NCBI GenBank assembly: GCA_046294265.1
Contig: JBKBKC010000022.1
Coordinates: 1 to 32,021 of the forward strand
Direction: 5' to 3'
DNA: 32,021 bases
Source of the DNA: JBKBKC01 sp046294265
GTDB taxonomy: Bacteria; Pseudomonadota; Alphaproteobacteria; Rhodobacterales; Rhodobacteraceae
Part shown: positions 31,001 to 32,021 of the stretch, one piece after another
Layout: every line of letters starts with the position of its first letter
Position numbering within the stretch: the first letter of the stretch is position 1
Position numbers and translations under genes: made by a program
Notes under the pieces: generated by a model
The model's input: the letters and a program-made list of their open reading frames with translations, nothing else
Told to the model about the DNA's origin: nothing
Databases searched by the model: none

Positions 31001-31569
31001 CTACCCGCGCAGGGTCTGACCCGGCGCCGACGGCACTGTGAGGCGCTGTCCCGGTCGTGCGGCCTCGGACAGATCATCCCGCAGTTCCTGCAACATCAGG
31101 GTTTCGCGCTGGATCGACAGGCCCATTCCGGCCTCACGCCGCGGTTGTGGGCGATGGCGGCGTCCAGATCCATCCAGACCGGGCGCATCCCGTTCGCGGT
31201 CTCATAGGTTTCCATCCTTGTGGCGCGCAATTCGGGGTCGATGTCGCAGAAAAAGAAATGCGAGGTCATGTGCATCAGGGGAAAGCCCGGCTGCCAGTGC
31301 GGGCGCAATTCCTCGATATAGCCGAAGTTGCGCCCGACGCGGACGTTGCTGGCGCCGGTTTCCTCTTCCATCTCGCGGCAGAGGCCGCAGGTCAGGTCTT
31401 CGGCATCCGGCACACCGCCGCCCGGAAAGCTGAAATCGTTGTAGCGTTCGGTAAAGAGCAGCAGGATCGACGCCTCGCGCACCACGATCCCGCGCGCCGC
31501 CCGACGGGTCAGGACCGCGCCGGTTCTGGCCTGTGCCTCGGGGTGGACGAGTTTCGTGATCAGCCTCAT
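31001..31569 (-). pseudogene. Nudix hydrolase, frameshifted near the end
   Basis: The ATG at 31569 follows GGAGAAGG. The protein carries a complete Nudix box: G-x5-E (GGVPDAE), seven residues, then REMEEETGA. It hydrolyses a nucleoside-diphosphate-linked substrate in the cytosol; which one is unknown. After AIAHNRG (about 31136-31145) the frame runs into an early stop at about 31096, while a family-like tail (AGMGLSIQRETLMLQEL through to TLRG) lies in another frame and ends at 31001. One missing base explains this. The catalytic domain is upstream of the shift, so a shortened product might still work. Confidence 0.75.
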
Positions 31570-31903
31570 TGCGCCTTCTCCGTGACGTCCGGTCCTGCTG
31601 ATCCTGCGCGCGCCCGAACCGAAGCCGGTCGCAATGCGGCAGCCGCATCTTCGGCCCGGGCGATAGCGCATCGCGCCTGAAAAGGCCATGGCCTGCCATT
31701 GCCGGGGCAGCCGCCGCTTCGTTCCGCGCCTTGGCAGCCCGGTTGGCGCGGGCGCTGCGGTTGGCCATGGTTGAACATCTTGCGCAATGCATGGATAACG
31801 GCGGCTCCCGACCGGATATCGAGAAAGGCGGCAAGGCCCGTTGTAGCCCGTTCCGATGAGCCATATGTCCAGAACACGCGACCGCAGCATCGCACCCGCC
31901 CGC
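31570..31903. other. About 330 nt between the Nudix gene and the right-edge IS
   Basis: Frames are open in several directions but none gives a recognisable protein, a good start and consistent coding character together. The Nudix promoter should lie in its left part. I see nothing else. Confidence 0.4.
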
Positions 31904-32021
31904 CTAGGCTCCAGACTCATTGAGTTTCATAGCCAGAACAACACGGTTGCGGCGAGGACGATGGCGGAGAAGAAGGTTTCCGGGCATCGGTCGTATCGGG
32001 TGGCGACCCTCCGCCAGTCCT
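31904..32021 (-). mobile_element. Partial IS5-family (IS427-like) insertion sequence, transposase 3' end
   Basis: The element begins with CTAGGCTCCAGACTCATTGA at 31904, the inverted counterpart of the left-edge terminus (101-120), and runs off the right edge. It contains the end of a minus-strand transposase. Left and right pieces have the same orientation and together supply the two ends of one kind of element. Confidence 0.85.
31927..32021 (-). CDS. IS5-family transposase, C-terminal 31 residues only
   Basis: The minus-strand frame entering from the edge reads DWRRVATRYDRCPETFFSAI and ends LAATVLFWL before a TGA at 31927-31929. This is the hallmark carboxyl terminus of IS427-group transposases. 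The rest lies outside the window. Confidence 0.85.
   Translation of the reverse strand, partial: DWRRVATRYDRCPETFFSAIVLAATVLFWL

Noticed and set aside
31202..31864. 220-codon minus-strand open frame overlapping the Nudix gene
   Set aside because: It reads the Nudix region in the wrong frame and shows Arg-rich low-complexity sequence; the Nudix box is in the other frame.
1..32021. tRNA, rRNA, riboswitch, prophage or phage-defence island
   Set aside because: I found no tRNA-like cloverleaf, rRNA segment, phage structural gene, restriction enzyme or known defence protein. The only related item is the toxin-antitoxin pair.

Overview
The window is strongly G+C-rich and dense in genes. Protein relationships (IS5-type transposases, GntR/FCD regulator, sugar-acid dehydratase cluster, imelysin/DUF1111 pair, KefF/KefC pair) point to an alphaproteobacterium, probably a member of the Rhodobacteraceae; this placement is inferred from gene content, not computed. 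No rRNA, tRNA, CRISPR array, replication origin or replication gene was seen.

Layout. (1) Positions 1-6.6 kb form a worn, insertion-sequence-scarred region. It holds the end of an IS5-family (IS427-like) element, a frameshifted imelysin gene, a truncated DUF1111 di-heme protein, a ParD/ParE-type toxin-antitoxin pair, a complete but inactivated IS903-type element lying between two unrelated gene fragments, a decapitated kefF, and a kefC with an in-frame amber codon near its end. (2) Positions 6.7-18.7 kb hold a compact locus of largely uncharacterised exported proteins. Two minus-strand operons and two plus-strand units encode SH3-like proteins, a short collagen-like protein, a giant 1542-residue von Willebrand A protein with internal cysteine repeats, three tandem small paralogues, and one cytoplasmic FAD oxidoreductase. 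Three of the intergenic regions carry nearly the same G/C-rich palindrome, CCTCCCCC-NNAT-GGGGGAGG, about 64-75 nt before the start codons. This suggests a regulon that, as far as I can recognise, is not described. (3) Positions 18.7-21.9 kb encode an SSS-type transporter translationally coupled to an unusual alpha/beta-hydrolase-LuxR fusion regulator whose nucleophile serine position is occupied by valine. (4) Positions 22.4-30.6 kb are an intact sugar uptake and oxidation cluster: a divergent GntR/FCD regulator with a clear operator, then an IlvD/Edd-type sugar-acid dehydratase, SDR dehydrogenase, ABC sugar importer (binding protein, ATPase, permease) and aldehyde dehydrogenase. This fits a Weimberg-like pentose oxidation route that lacks its second dehydratase and lactonase here. 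(5) Positions 30.6-32.0 kb hold non-coding remnants, a frameshifted Nudix hydrolase and the other end of the IS427-like element.

Both window edges fall inside the same kind of IS, in the same orientation. The window is therefore an IS-bounded segment: a composite-transposon-like block, a contig broken at repeats, or a small circle carrying one IS. Broken genes are concentrated next to these edges, while the central exported-protein and sugar clusters read through intact.
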